Notes: generated by a model from the sequence alone, not told the origin. 64,000 nucleotides of DNA from Corynebacterium glyciniphilum AJ 3170 (GCF_007673095.1 NZ_VDYZ01000014.1:19414-83413), one strand, 5' to 3'; counted from the stretch's first letter, positions 27,203-37,065 are shown. Program-made: numbers and translations.

Positions 27203-30200
27203 ATGGGCACGATCAGCCCGAATGAACTGTCGACGATGCTGGGCCAGCAGTTCGGCCCGACACCGCAGCAGGCCGCCGTCATCGGGGCGCAGCCGGGCCC
27301 GACTCTCGTCGTCGCCGGGGCGGGGGCAGGAAAGACCGAGACGATGGCGGCACGCGTCGTCTGGCTCGTCGCCAACGGCATCGTCGCCCCGGAACAGGTG
27401 CTGGGGCTGACGTTCACGAGGAAGGCGGCGCGGGAACTGGGGCAACGGATCCGCCGGCGGCTGCAGACACTCGCCGACTCAGGGTTCCTCGACACCCTTC
27501 CCGTGGACGATCCCCGCCACGAGGCACTGCACAACATCATCCCCACGGTGTCCACCTACGACGCCTACGCCGGATCGGTCGTGCGCGAATACGGCCTCCT
27601 GCTGCCGATGGAGCCCGCCGGACGCATCATCTCGGACACGGAACGGTGGATGATCGCCCGCGACGTCGTCAGCGACTGGCCGACCGGCTTCACCACCTCG
27701 CGGTCGTTGCCGTCGATCATCGACGACATGCTCGATCTCGCCGATGAGATGGACAACCACCTGGTCGGTGTCGACCGGGTCGCCGAGGAGTGCCGTGTCA
27801 CCGCCGCCGAGATCGACGGACTACCGGGCCGGGACGGCAAGACACTCAAGGGCGTCGACACCACCCTGGACTCGATCAACGGTGCCCTGACGTACCGCCG
27901 GGAACTGCTGGAGCTGGTCGCCGCGTACCGGGACACCCTCAGCGAACGCAACCTCATGACCTTCGGGCAGCAGATGTCCAAGGCAGCCCAACTTGTCCAG
28001 TCCCACAACCGCGTCGGTGAGGCACAGCGGCGTCGTTTCCGGGTCGTGATGCTCGACGAGTACCAGGACACCGGGCATGCCCAACGGGTGCTGCTGCAGA
28101 ACCTCTTCGGCAACGGCGCCGACCCTGCACTCACCGTCACCGCCGTGGGCGACCCGATGCAGTCCATCTACGGTTTCCGTGGGGCCACCGCGGCCAACCT
28201 CGCCCATTTCCGCACCGATTTCCCGACCGTCGCCGGCCCCGCGCCGATACTCGAACTCACCACCTCGTGGCGCAACCCCGCGCAGGTCCTGGACCTGGCG
28301 AACACGGTGACGAGGTGGTCGATGAACACGGACACCCCCATGGTGTCGCCACTGTCGGCACGCTCCGGCGCCGGGACCGGTGAGGTGAAGCTCGGCTGGT
28401 TCGACACCCGCGAAGAGGAACTCGACTGGCTCGCCGACGATCTGGCGGCCCGCTACCGGGAGCACCGGGAACGGAAGGCGAACGGCGGCGCGCCCTTCTC
28501 CGCCGCAGTCCTGTTGCGGAAGAACGCCGACGCTCAACCGATCCATGACCTGCTGCGCGCCAGGGGCGTTCCCGTCGACATGACCGCCGGGCCGGGGCTG
28601 CTCGACGTCCCCGAAGTGGCTGACGTCTTCGCCACCCTCCGGGTTCTCGTCGACCCCGGCGACGACATCGCCCTGCTCCGACTGGTCACCGGGGTACGTT
28701 GGAACATCGGCGCGGCCGACCTGCTCGCGCTTGCCCGCCGCGTCGACCAGCTGTCACGCCGGGACGCCCGCCCGGCGGACGGCGACATGGCCGGTGGTCC
28801 CGGCGACTCATCCGACGCGGGAGGTCTCACCGCCCTGGTCACCGGGCAGCCCGGTGACTCCCCGGCGCTGGCGACCGTGCGTCGCCGGCTCGCCGAGATC
28901 GACCGCGACAGCAACAGGGTGTCGGTCGGCCTGGCCGAGGCCCTGGCCGACCTGCGTGGAATGGAGGACTTCGGGATGTCCGCCGAGGGGGCCCGCCGAC
29001 TCGGTGAGCTCGGACGGGAACTGCGGTTCCTGCGCCGGCATTCCCTCGCCAAACCGCTTACAGACCTCGTCGCCGACATCGAGAACATGACCGGGGTCCG
29101 CACCGAGGTCCTCACCCGTTACCACCGCAGTTCCGACCGGTCGATCGGCACCAGCCACCTCGACAGATTCGCCGAGGTCGTCCGGTCATTCTCCGAACTC
29201 AGCGCATCAAGTCCCGCCGCGCTGGTCGACTACCTGCGATCGGCGTCTGCCAGGGAGAAGGGCCTCGATCCCGGGGAGGTGGAGGTACGGACCGACTGCG
29301 TCCAGCTGCTCACCGTGCACAAGGCCAAGGGTCTGGAATGGGAGATCGTCGCCGTCCCTCACGCCACCCGGAAGACCTACGCTGACGCCGTCAAACGTCC
29401 CGGCGTGACGTCGTGGACGACCAATGCGAGGATCCTGCCGTCGGGGTTGCGTGGGGACGCCGCCACCGGTCCGGACGACGTCACCGGGGCACCGGTGCTG
29501 GATCTCCGCGATGTCGAGGACCGTAAGGGCGTGGTGGAGGCGCAGGACAGGTACAAGGTCGAGCTCGGTGTGCACGGTGCACAGGAGGATGACCGCCTGT
29601 TCTACGTCGCCGTCACCCGCAGTGAACAGACCCTGCTGGTCAGTGGCGCGGCGTTCAACAACGCCGACAAGAAACCCGTCGACCCCTCGGTCGCGCTCAC
29701 TCTTCTGCGTGACCGTGCCAGGGCCGGTCATCCGGAGTCGATCGTCACCTGGTCCGACCTCGGCATGGAGTACTCCAAGACAGAGCTCCGGCGCCTGGAG
29801 AAGGGCCCGCACCACCGGGAAGACCAGGTGATGGTTCCGGACAACCCCGCCGCACGCAATGATCTCGTCGCCGGGTTCCACCGCGAAGCACCTGCTGCGC
29901 CGACGGCGGTGTGGCCACGCCCCGTCCTCACAGATCCGGAGCGGGACGGGGCGGCGGCGGTGGCCGACGGCATCCGGAGGGTGCGTGCGGCACGTGAGGA
30001 TGTCGCTACCGCGCAGTCGGACCGCCGTACCCCCGACGCAGGAACGCTCGCGGACCAGTGGGCACAGGAGACCAGCGTGCTGATCGACGAGTACCGTGCC
30101 AGCGCGGTCCCGGAAGTCGTCGTCCCGCTGGGTGCCCGCCTCACCGCGACAGAAGCGGTGTCGTTGTCCCGGGACCGTGCCGAATTCGCCCGGCGTCGAC

Positions 30201-30775
30201 GGCGTCCGGTACCGATGGAGCCGCGTCCCTACACGAAGAGGGGGACGGCCTTCCACAACTGGGTCGAGAAGCACTACGGCGTCGCGAGTCTCCTTGACGA
30301 GGACGACCTGCCCGGTGCCGCGGACGCGACCCTGACCGATCCTGCACTGGACCACCTCAAGCAGCGCTTCCTCGACAGCGACTGGGCGCAGCGCACCCCC
30401 GAGACCGTGGAAGGCGCCTACTCTGTCACCCTCGCCGGTCACGTCTTCGAAGGGCGGATCGACGCTGTCTTCCGGGACGGCGACGGATGGTTCGTCGTCG
30501 ACTGGAAGACCGGACGCCGTCCCAGCGGGGCCGAGCTCGCCTCCGCCGAACTGCAACTCGCCGTCTACCGTCTGGCGTGGGCGAAGGTCCAGTCTGTCCG
30601 GCTGGGACGGCCGGTGTCTCCGGAGTCCGTCCGGGCCGCCTTCCACTACGTGCTCTCCAACGAGACCTATGAACCGGGTACACTGCCGACATCAGAGCAA
30701 CTGGCCGCACTGATCGGTCAGGACCACGGCGACGGTGCAGCGGGCAGTCGGGACAGGGAGGGGCAGCAGTGGTGA
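27203..30775 (+). CDS. adnB: AdnB subunit of the AdnAB helicase-nuclease
   Basis: 1190-residue UvrD-like motor and nuclease subunit, the leading motor in characterised AdnAB. Walker A is AGAGAGKTET, motif II is MLDEYQDTGHAQR, motif III is GDPMQSIYGFRGA, and motifs V/VI are in LTVHKAKGLEWE and FYVAVTRSEQTLL. The C-terminal nuclease has GTAFHNWVEKHY, GRIDAVF and VVDWKTGR. Its ATG touches the adnA stop codon, so the two subunits are translated in a coupled way. Its stop overlaps the channel gene. Confidence 0.95.
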   Translation: MGTISPNELSTMLGQQFGPTPQQAAVIGAQPGPTLVVAGAGAGKTETMAARVVWLVANGIVAPEQVLGLTFTRKAARELGQRIRRRLQTLADSGFLDTLPVDDPRHEALHNIIPTVSTYDAYAGSVVREYGLLLPMEPAGRIISDTERWMIARDVVSDWPTGFTTSRSLPSIIDDMLDLADEMDNHLVGVDRVAEECRVTAAEIDGLPGRDGKTLKGVDTTLDSINGALTYRRELLELVAAYRDTLSERNLMTFGQQMSKAAQLVQSHNRVGEAQRRRFRVVMLDEYQDTGHAQRVLLQNLFGNGADPALTVTAVGDPMQSIYGFRGATAANLAHFRTDFPTVAGPAPILELTTSWRNPAQVLDLANTVTRWSMNTDTPMVSPLSARSGAGTGEVKLGWFDTREEELDWLADDLAARYREHRERKANGGAPFSAAVLLRKNADAQPIHDLLRARGVPVDMTAGPGLLDVPEVADVFATLRVLVDPGDDIALLRLVTGVRWNIGAADLLALARRVDQLSRRDARPADGDMAGGPGDSSDAGGLTALVTGQPGDSPALATVRRRLAEIDRDSNRVSVGLAEALADLRGMEDFGMSAEGARRLGELGRELRFLRRHSLAKPLTDLVADIENMTGVRTEVLTRYHRSSDRSIGTSHLDRFAEVVRSFSELSASSPAALVDYLRSASAREKGLDPGEVEVRTDCVQLLTVHKAKGLEWEIVAVPHATRKTYADAVKRPGVTSWTTNARILPSGLRGDAATGPDDVTGAPVLDLRDVEDRKGVVEAQDRYKVELGVHGAQEDDRLFYVAVTRSEQTLLVSGAAFNNADKKPVDPSVALTLLRDRARAGHPESIVTWSDLGMEYSKTELRRLEKGPHHREDQVMVPDNPAARNDLVAGFHREAPAAPTAVWPRPVLTDPERDGAAAVADGIRRVRAAREDVATAQSDRRTPDAGTLADQWAQETSVLIDEYRASAVPEVVVPLGARLTATEAVSLSRDRAEFARRRRRPVPMEPRPYTKRGTAFHNWVEKHYGVASLLDEDDLPGAADATLTDPALDHLKQRFLDSDWAQRTPETVEGAYSVTLAGHVFEGRIDAVFRDGDGWFVVDWKTGRRPSGAELASAELQLAVYRLAWAKVQSVRLGRPVSPESVRAAFHYVLSNETYEPGTLPTSEQLAALIGQDHGDGAAGSRDREGQQW

Positions 30776-31845
30776 ACGACAGGCTCAGGGACCGGTTCCG
30801 GTCCGACTCGGACATCGACGCCCTCCCACCCCGGTCGCTGATCAAGATCATCAACATCCCGGCCAGTGCGCCGGTCAGCCCGTGGTGGCTGATCAGCCGA
30901 CGGATGTTCTACGCCCTGGCCCTGATCTTCGTCTCCTCGGCCGTGGTCTACATCGACCGGGACGGTTACACCGGCGTCGTCACCTTCCTCGACGCCGTCT
31001 ACTATTCAGCCGTGTCCCTGTCCACGACCGGCTACGGTGACATCACACCGGTCACCCAGTCTGCACGGCTGGTCAACATCCTCGTCATCACACCGATGCG
31101 GGTCATCTTCCTGATCCTCCTGGTCGGCACGACACTGTCGGTGCTCACCGAGGAATCCCGCAAGACCCTGCAGATCCGCCGTTGGAGAAGGCACATGCGC
31201 AACCACACCGTCGTCATCGGGTACGGGACCAAAGGCCGGGCGGCGACGACCGCACTGCTCGCAGACGGCGTACCGTCCTCCCAGATCGTCGTCGTCGACT
31301 CCGACCCCGAGGCGCTCACCCACGCCTCCTCGCGGGGTCTGGTCACCGTCCAGGGGCAGGCCACGCGCTCGGACGTCCTGAAACTGGCGGGTGTGACCCG
31401 CGCCAGGGCCGTGGTCGTGGCACCCAACCAGGACGACACGGCCGTTCTGATCACACTGTCGGTGCGGGAGATCGCCGCCTCGGCGACGATCGTGGCCTCG
31501 GTCCGGGAGTCGGAGAACTCCCACCTGTTGCGCCAGTCCGGGGCGGACTCCGTCGTCGTCTCGTCCGAGACCGCCGGACGTATGCTGGGACTGGCCACCG
31601 TCAGCCCGTCGGTGACCGGAATGATGGAGGACCTGCTCAGCCCGGACGAAGGATTCTCCGTCGCCGAGCGGGTCGTGGGGGAGGACGAGGTGGGCGGCAA
31701 CCCACGCAACCTCGAGGACATCGTCCTCGGCGTGGTGCGGTCGGGTGTGCTCTACCGCGTCGACTCCTCGGAGGCGGAGACAGTGGAACCAGGTGACAGG
31801 CTCCTCTACATCCGCCGCATCACCGCCGGCCCCGACACCAACTGA
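30769..31845 (+). CDS. two-helix potassium channel with RCK domain
   Basis: 358-residue ion channel (Rv3200c-like). Transmembrane helix 1 is about residues 42-62, the pore loop carries the selectivity filter TTGYGD, and helix 2 is about 96-122. A cytoplasmic RCK/TrkA-N Rossmann domain follows (VVIGYGTKGRAATTAL), with an RCK-C-like end. Two adjacent GTG codons (30769 and 30772) can serve as start, with GGGAGGGG upstream. The start overlaps the end of adnB by 7 bp. It lies in the same place as in M. tuberculosis, between adnB and uvrD2. Confidence 0.9.
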   Translation: MVNDRLRDRFRSDSDIDALPPRSLIKIINIPASAPVSPWWLISRRMFYALALIFVSSAVVYIDRDGYTGVVTFLDAVYYSAVSLSTTGYGDITPVTQSARLVNILVITPMRVIFLILLVGTTLSVLTEESRKTLQIRRWRRHMRNHTVVIGYGTKGRAATTALLADGVPSSQIVVVDSDPEALTHASSRGLVTVQGQATRSDVLKLAGVTRARAVVVAPNQDDTAVLITLSVREIAASATIVASVRESENSHLLRQSGADSVVVSSETAGRMLGLATVSPSVTGMMEDLLSPDEGFSVAERVVGEDEVGGNPRNLEDIVLGVVRSGVLYRVDSSEAETVEPGDRLLYIRRITAGPDTN

Positions 31846-31884
31846 CCTGAACCACTTCACCCGACGGAGGCGAGACCACCAACC

Positions 31885-34005
31885 GTGTCAGGACGACTCG
31901 ACCAGCTCAACCTGGATGCACTGGACCCTGAACAGCTCCGGGCCGCCACCGCCCCCCGTGGCCCGGTGAGCATCATCGCCGGAGCGGGCACCGGCAAGAC
32001 CCGGACGATCACCCACCGGATCGCCCACCTGGTGTCCGGGGGGTTCGTCAACCCCGACCATGTCCTGGCGGTGACGTTCACCAACCGGGCGGCGGCGGAA
32101 CTGCGGGAACGGCTCACCATGATGGGTGTGGCCCGGGTGCAGGCGAAGACGTTCCATGCCGCGGCGATGCACCAGTTGCGCTACTTCTGGCCCAAGGTCA
32201 TGGGGGGCACACCCTGGGAACTGCTGGACTCCAAGTTTCCACTGGTCGCCAGGATCACCCGCGCCGTCGGGCTGGAACCGGACCGTACGCTGCTGGCCGA
32301 CCTCCTCGGCGAGATCGAGTGGTCCAAGGCGTCGCTGATCGCCCCGACGTCCTACCCGTCACACATCGGGCCGGACCGCCGGGACTGCCCGGTGGACCCC
32401 GAGAAGTTCGTGAAGATCTTCGAGGGGTACGAGCAGGCGAAGGCCACACCTGACCGGGTGCTGCTCGATTTCGACGACCTCCTGCAGTCCATGGCGGGCC
32501 TGCTCGAGTCAGAGGTCGGCGTCGCCGATGAATTCCGGGAGCGTTACCGCACGTTCGTCGTCGACGAGTACCAGGATGTGACGCCGTTGCAGCAGCGTCT
32601 CCTGGGCGCCTGGCTCGGTGACCGGGACGACCTCACGGTTGTCGGCGACGCCAACCAGACGATCTACTCCTTCAACGGTGCGACCCCGGACCACCTGCTG
32701 AGGTTCTCCACGAGGTTCCCCGACTCCACCACGGTCCGGCTTCACCGCGACTACCGTTCCACGCCGCAGGTTGTTGATCTGGCGAACCGTGTCATCGGCC
32801 AGGCCAGGGGCAGGGCCGCGGGCACCCGACTGGTCCTGGAAGGTCAGCGACCACCGGGCCCGGACCCGGAGTTCTCCGAGTACCCGGACGAGACGGTCGA
32901 GGCCGACGATGTGGCCCGTCGTATCGCCGAACTCATCAAGCAGGGTGTGCCTGCCGCGGAGATCGCGGTGCTCTACCGCATCAACGCCCAGTCGGCGGCG
33001 TTCGAGTACGCCCTCGACAAGGCGGGTATCGCCTACCAGGTCAAGGGGGGCGACGGTTTCTTCCAGCGTGCCGAGATCCGTCAGGCGGTGCAGGCACTCG
33101 GTCAGGCGGCACGACAGGTGCAGGCGCGTGCCCGGGTTCAGGACCAGGATGATGCGCAGGACCAGCTGGCAGGTAGCCTCGTCGACCAGGTCCGGGCCGT
33201 CCTGCTGCCCGTCGGCCTGACCCCGAGCGAGCCCGAGGGTGCCCAGGAACGTCAGCGGTGGCAGTCGTTGAGCGCCCTTGCGGATCTGGCCGGCGAACTG
33301 ACGGCGACGACCCCGGGGCTCGACCTGCCGGGGTTGATGGGGCTTCTCAAGGAGCGGGCCCAGGCGAAGAACCCGCCCCGGATGCAGGGAGTGACACTGG
33401 CCAGCGTCCACGCGGCCAAGGGACTCGAATGGGACGCGGTGTTCCTGGTCGGACTCGTCGACGGGACGCTTCCCATCCGGCACGCGCTCAAGGGCTCGCA
33501 TTCGGAGGACGCTGTCGAGGAGGAACGCCGGCTCCTCTACGTCGGGGTCACGCGTGCCAGGGAACATCTCCACCTGTCGTGGTCACAGGCCCGGCAGCCC
33601 GGCGGCAAGGCGACCCGGCGACGGACGCGGTTCCTCGACGGCATGGTCCCCTGGGAGGCGGAGCGTGTTGCGGCACAGAAAGCACCGAAGTCGAAACCAC
33701 GGGACTCCTGCGACACCTGCGGGGTCCGTCTGACGACCCCGGAGCAGCGCATCCTCGGACTGTGTGACGCCCACGCCGGAGACATCGACCAGGTCCTGGT
33801 CACAGAGCTGCGCGGTTGGCGTAGCGCCACGGCGAAGTCACGCGACGTCCCCGCCTATGTCGTGATGAGTGACGCGACCTTGCGTGCGGTCTGCCACCGG
33901 GCTCCGACCACGGTGCAGGAGCTTGTCCAGGTGCCGGGGATCGGTCCGATGAAGGTCGAGCAGTTCGGGGAGGACATCCTGGGCATCATCCGTAACTTCC
34001 GCTGA
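31885..34005 (+). CDS. uvrD2: UvrD2 SF1 DNA helicase with HRDC domain
   Basis: 706-residue 3'-5' DNA helicase specific to actinobacteria. Walker A is AGAGTGKTRT, motif II is VDEYQDVTPLQ, then GDANQTIYSFNGA, and VTLASVHAAKGLEWD and LLYVGVTRARE for motifs V and VI. After the motor comes a zinc-like pair (SCDTCG and LCDAH), where mycobacterial UvrD2 has a tetracysteine motif, and then a C-terminal HRDC domain with LVQVPGIGPMKVEQFGEDIL. The start is GTG at 31885. Confidence 0.94.
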   Translation: MSGRLDQLNLDALDPEQLRAATAPRGPVSIIAGAGTGKTRTITHRIAHLVSGGFVNPDHVLAVTFTNRAAAELRERLTMMGVARVQAKTFHAAAMHQLRYFWPKVMGGTPWELLDSKFPLVARITRAVGLEPDRTLLADLLGEIEWSKASLIAPTSYPSHIGPDRRDCPVDPEKFVKIFEGYEQAKATPDRVLLDFDDLLQSMAGLLESEVGVADEFRERYRTFVVDEYQDVTPLQQRLLGAWLGDRDDLTVVGDANQTIYSFNGATPDHLLRFSTRFPDSTTVRLHRDYRSTPQVVDLANRVIGQARGRAAGTRLVLEGQRPPGPDPEFSEYPDETVEADDVARRIAELIKQGVPAAEIAVLYRINAQSAAFEYALDKAGIAYQVKGGDGFFQRAEIRQAVQALGQAARQVQARARVQDQDDAQDQLAGSLVDQVRAVLLPVGLTPSEPEGAQERQRWQSLSALADLAGELTATTPGLDLPGLMGLLKERAQAKNPPRMQGVTLASVHAAKGLEWDAVFLVGLVDGTLPIRHALKGSHSEDAVEEERRLLYVGVTRAREHLHLSWSQARQPGGKATRRRTRFLDGMVPWEAERVAAQKAPKSKPRDSCDTCGVRLTTPEQRILGLCDAHAGDIDQVLVTELRGWRSATAKSRDVPAYVVMSDATLRAVCHRAPTTVQELVQVPGIGPMKVEQFGEDILGIIRNFR

Positions 34006-34023
34006 GCCGGGTCGGGACAGGAC

Positions 34024-34899
34024 TCACCGCGCAGGAGCCGCCCGGCACGACGGACATCCCGGGAGACGCACCGGAAGCATCCGCGACGTGGTCAGCCCCA
34101 CCGGGTCGAGGAACCGTCGTGTATCCAGTCCCTCCGGCGTCCAGTCCGACAGTGGCCTCCCGGGCCCCAGCGCATTCCGGACGATGTCGGCGACGATCGC
34201 CGAGGCGACCTCTGTCATCCCGGACCCCGGTCGACCGACACTGCCGGGGGTCTGGGCGCGGATGAGTCGCCAGTCAGGGTCTTCGCCGAGGAGTTGGGTG
34301 TCCAGGCACGTCAGACACGGTGTGTCGCCCGGACGGACCAGCGGGCCGACCACCACTCTGCCGTCGACCACACCGCAGGGCAGGTGCGGGACTCCCTGGG
34401 CCATCAGCCGGTGGCTGACATCCTGGGGCGGAAACAGCTGTCCGGCGAGGACCACCAGGGACGAGGGGTCCAACCGTCCGAAGGCGGGTGCTCCCGGGGT
34501 GACTGCTGCGGCGGTGACGCCGCGTCGCATCAGGTCCTGCAGGACGGTCGAAGTCATGGCGGACGGGCCGGTGACATGGACCGTCTGGACCGTCGCCCCG
34601 GTGGCAGGCACAGCCCGGAGGAGACCTGCGGCCCGCAGGTCGTCAACCACACCCGCGGCGTGCTCGGCGGTGAATCCGCAGTGTCCCAGTCTCGTCTCCA
34701 GCTCACCTGCCGCGACGGGACGCATCGTCTCCCGGACGACAAGCATCACCTGGTTCGCTGAGACCCCCGGAGGCATCGCGAGAACCAGCGAGTGTCCCGG
34801 CAACGTCCCGAACTGGAGATGGTGTGGGGAGCGCAGGATCAGCGAGGTGGCGTCCCTCAGTATCACCATGTTGTCGCCCCCGACGACGGTCGATGTCAT
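34024..34899 (-). CDS. E1/cyclodehydratase-like zinc protein (Rv3196-like)
   Basis: 291-residue protein resembling the ThiF-like, leader-peptide-binding part of azole-forming cyclodehydratases. Visible signs are an N-terminal winged-helix-like part, a Rossmann-like centre (TVQTVHVTGPSAMTSTVL) and two CxxC pairs (TPCLTCLD and PGCPSC) that probably bind zinc. No YcaO partner or precursor peptide gene is seen nearby, so a RiPP role is doubtful. The family is conserved next to uvrD2 in Mycobacteriales (Rv3196). The ATG at 34899 has a GGGGGA ribosome site six bases upstream; the open frame beyond it is not used. Confidence 0.7.
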   Translation of the reverse strand: MTSTVVGGDNMVILRDATSLILRSPHHLQFGTLPGHSLVLAMPPGVSANQVMLVVRETMRPVAAGELETRLGHCGFTAEHAAGVVDDLRAAGLLRAVPATGATVQTVHVTGPSAMTSTVLQDLMRRGVTAAAVTPGAPAFGRLDPSSLVVLAGQLFPPQDVSHRLMAQGVPHLPCGVVDGRVVVGPLVRPGDTPCLTCLDTQLLGEDPDWRLIRAQTPGSVGRPGSGMTEVASAIVADIVRNALGPGRPLSDWTPEGLDTRRFLDPVGLTTSRMLPVRLPGCPSCRAAPAR

Positions 34900-34998
34900 G
34901 TAAAATCCCCCTGACTGGCACACAAGCTCTCGACATGCACAGTGTAGCCTGCGCTCCGCCACTGTGCAGCGGGTCGACGAGACCGCGGAAGGTGACAC

Positions 34999-35583
34999 AT
35001 GGCAGGACGACGACGTACCCCCACCAGGGCTCAACTCGAGGTCGTCGACGATTTTGCCCCGGATGTCGAGATCCGGTTGTCCGCGCGTCGTGAGCGCACC
35101 ATCGCAGGGAGGATGGAACGGGGGAGGGTGATCGTGCTCGCCCCGATGTCCATGGACGCGGCGAATCTGCGTCGGAGCACCTCCGACCTGGTTGAACGGG
35201 TGCGGCGGCGTAACAGTGCCGCCGCGGGGCAGGCGTCGGACGATGACCTGATGCTGCGTGCGGCGGAACTCAACGACAAGTACCTGGAAGGACGGGCCGA
35301 GTTCCGGAGTGTGCGCTGGGTGGGGAACATGACACGACGGTGGGCCAGCTGCTCGGTGGATTCCGGCCGGATACGGGTCTCTGACCGGTTGAAGGAGGTT
35401 CCCGGTTATGTCCTTGATTCAGTGGTCATCCATGAACTGGTGCATACCTGGATTCCGGACCACGGGCCTGACTTCCATGCGTGGGCGGCAAAAGCCCCGC
35501 AGGCGGAACGCGCTGCGGGGTACCTGGAAGCCTACGGACGGTGGGGCGTCGGACGGGGCGACGAGTCCGGAGACGTGGACTGA
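34999..35583 (+). CDS. YgjP/M48-type metallopeptidase-like protein
   Basis: 194-residue protein of the YgjP-like (DUF45) metallopeptidase group. The zinc motif is VIHELVHTWIPDHGPDFHAW (HExxH with a later His), preceded by the family signature WASCS. The N-terminus is basic and has no signal peptide, so it is cytoplasmic. The substrate is unknown. It is divergent from the E1-like gene and convergent with the DUF2342 gene, whose stop codon follows directly. Confidence 0.85.
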   Translation: MAGRRRTPTRAQLEVVDDFAPDVEIRLSARRERTIAGRMERGRVIVLAPMSMDAANLRRSTSDLVERVRRRNSAAAGQASDDDLMLRAAELNDKYLEGRAEFRSVRWVGNMTRRWASCSVDSGRIRVSDRLKEVPGYVLDSVVIHELVHTWIPDHGPDFHAWAAKAPQAERAAGYLEAYGRWGVGRGDESGDVD

Positions 35584-37065
35584 CTACCTGTCCCCGTCGC
35601 CGCTGTCGTTCTCGTCGTCAGAGTCTTCCGGGTCTTCCGGCGCGTCGAACCCCTTGTTGATCTCACGCTCGAGACGCTCGATCTCGCCGATCGGGTCGAA
35701 GCCGTCGACGTCCTCCTGGGAAGCCAGAATGGAGTCGATGAACCCGGCCGGCGAGTCGAGGTCGCTGTCGACGGGGAGGAAGTCCGGGTGGTTCCAGACG
35801 TCGTCGCGACGTTCGGTACCCACGGCCACGGTCAGCCGTCGCCACAGCTCCGCGGCCTCGGAGGCCTTCGGGGCGGAGAGGCTGATTCCGACGGTCTTCA
35901 CCAGGGACTCCATCCCGGGCTGGTCGTTGTCGCGGTAGACCGACCAGGCGGCACCGATGCTCGAGGCCACGGGGAGTCGCTCACCCAGTGCCTCACCGAC
36001 GACGACGTCGACCCACCCCTCGATCAGCGACAGGCTTGTCTCGAGTCGGACGCGGGCATGGTCGGTGGAGGAGACGATGGTGGGGGAGAGGTCGGAGTTC
36101 TGCAGCTGCGACATCATCTCCTGGAGCTTCTCCGGGTCGCCCAGCATCTCCGGGTTGAAGTCCTGGCTGGCCTCCTCGAGTGCGGAATTGTCCAGGCTCA
36201 GTCCGGTGGCGAACTCCTCGACATCGAGGATCACCCGCTCCACCAGCCATGGAACATGCTGGAAGAGCCGTAGGTGGGCGGCTTCGCGTGCGGCGAGGTA
36301 GATCAGTGTCTCCCGGCGTTCGGCACCGAGCTTCTTCGACAGGTCGTCGAGCCGGTCGGTGGCGATGGCGGCGACCGAGCCTTCCGCGAGCGGGATGCCC
36401 CACTGCGTGGACATCGCGACACTGCCGGCGAGTTCGCCCAGGGCACGGCCCAGCTGCATCCCGAAGTTCATGCCGTTGACCTGGCTGAAGATGCCCATCA
36501 TGGGGCCCATCTGGGACCGGATCTCCTCCGGCATCCCCTCCATGGTGGCATCGCCCAGTTTCTCGGCGAGTGGGTTGATGACCCGCTTCCACCGCGGGAG
36601 GGTCTCGTCCAGCCACTGGGCCCCGGTGAAGGCGACGGAGCCTGTGGCACCGGCCGGGAGGGTGGTGGCCTCGTCCAGCCAGAGCTCCACCAGCCGCACG
36701 GACTCGGCCACGGCCTGGCTGTCTTTCGTGGCGGGCCTGCTCTTCGCCGCGCTGCCGGAGAGCTGTTGACGTGCGATCCGTTCGGCGAGGGCGTAATTGA
36801 CGGGCCCTTGCGCGTCCGGCGAGTTCATGTCCTTGCCGAAGCCGCTCAGCATCGAACCGAACTGGCCGAGGATGTCTCCCAGACCCGGTCCCTGCTGGCC
36901 GCCTTGACCCCCCTGGCCGCCCTGGGGACCGAAGAACATACCGAACGGGTTCGCTCCGAAGCCGAACGGGTCGTTACCGGAGTTTCCGTTCTCGTTCTCC
37001 CGCCGCCGACGCTCGTCGTCGGACTCATCGTCAGGGCCGTTGAAACCGAATCCGAAATTGCTCAT
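35584..37065 (-). CDS. DUF2342 zincin-like protein (Rv3195-like)
   Basis: 493-residue actinobacterial protein of the DUF2342/TIGR03624 zinc-dependent metalloprotease-like family. The N-terminus is low complexity, with Asn, Gly, Phe and Gln repeats (GGQGGQGGQQGPG). The zincin-like helix is AAREAAHLRLFQHVPWL, with the family's E-x2-H in place of HExxH. A Glu/Asp-rich tail ends the protein. Activity has not been shown to my knowledge. It stops one base after the YgjP-like gene and is divergent from the PDZ/S16 protease gene. Confidence 0.85.
   Translation of the reverse strand: MSNFGFGFNGPDDESDDERRRRENENGNSGNDPFGFGANPFGMFFGPQGGQGGQGGQQGPGLGDILGQFGSMLSGFGKDMNSPDAQGPVNYALAERIARQQLSGSAAKSRPATKDSQAVAESVRLVELWLDEATTLPAGATGSVAFTGAQWLDETLPRWKRVINPLAEKLGDATMEGMPEEIRSQMGPMMGIFSQVNGMNFGMQLGRALGELAGSVAMSTQWGIPLAEGSVAAIATDRLDDLSKKLGAERRETLIYLAAREAAHLRLFQHVPWLVERVILDVEEFATGLSLDNSALEEASQDFNPEMLGDPEKLQEMMSQLQNSDLSPTIVSSTDHARVRLETSLSLIEGWVDVVVGEALGERLPVASSIGAAWSVYRDNDQPGMESLVKTVGISLSAPKASEAAELWRRLTVAVGTERRDDVWNHPDFLPVDSDLDSPAGFIDSILASQEDVDGFDPIGEIERLEREINKGFDAPEDPEDSDDENDSGDGDR

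Noticed and set aside
26111..27445. Minus-strand frame spanning the adnA/adnB junction
   Set aside because: Both plus-strand proteins have intact nuclease and helicase motifs across the junction.
34024..34899. RiPP (thiazole/oxazole peptide) cluster
   Set aside because: Only one cyclodehydratase-like part is present; there is no YcaO, dehydrogenase, transporter or precursor peptide nearby.
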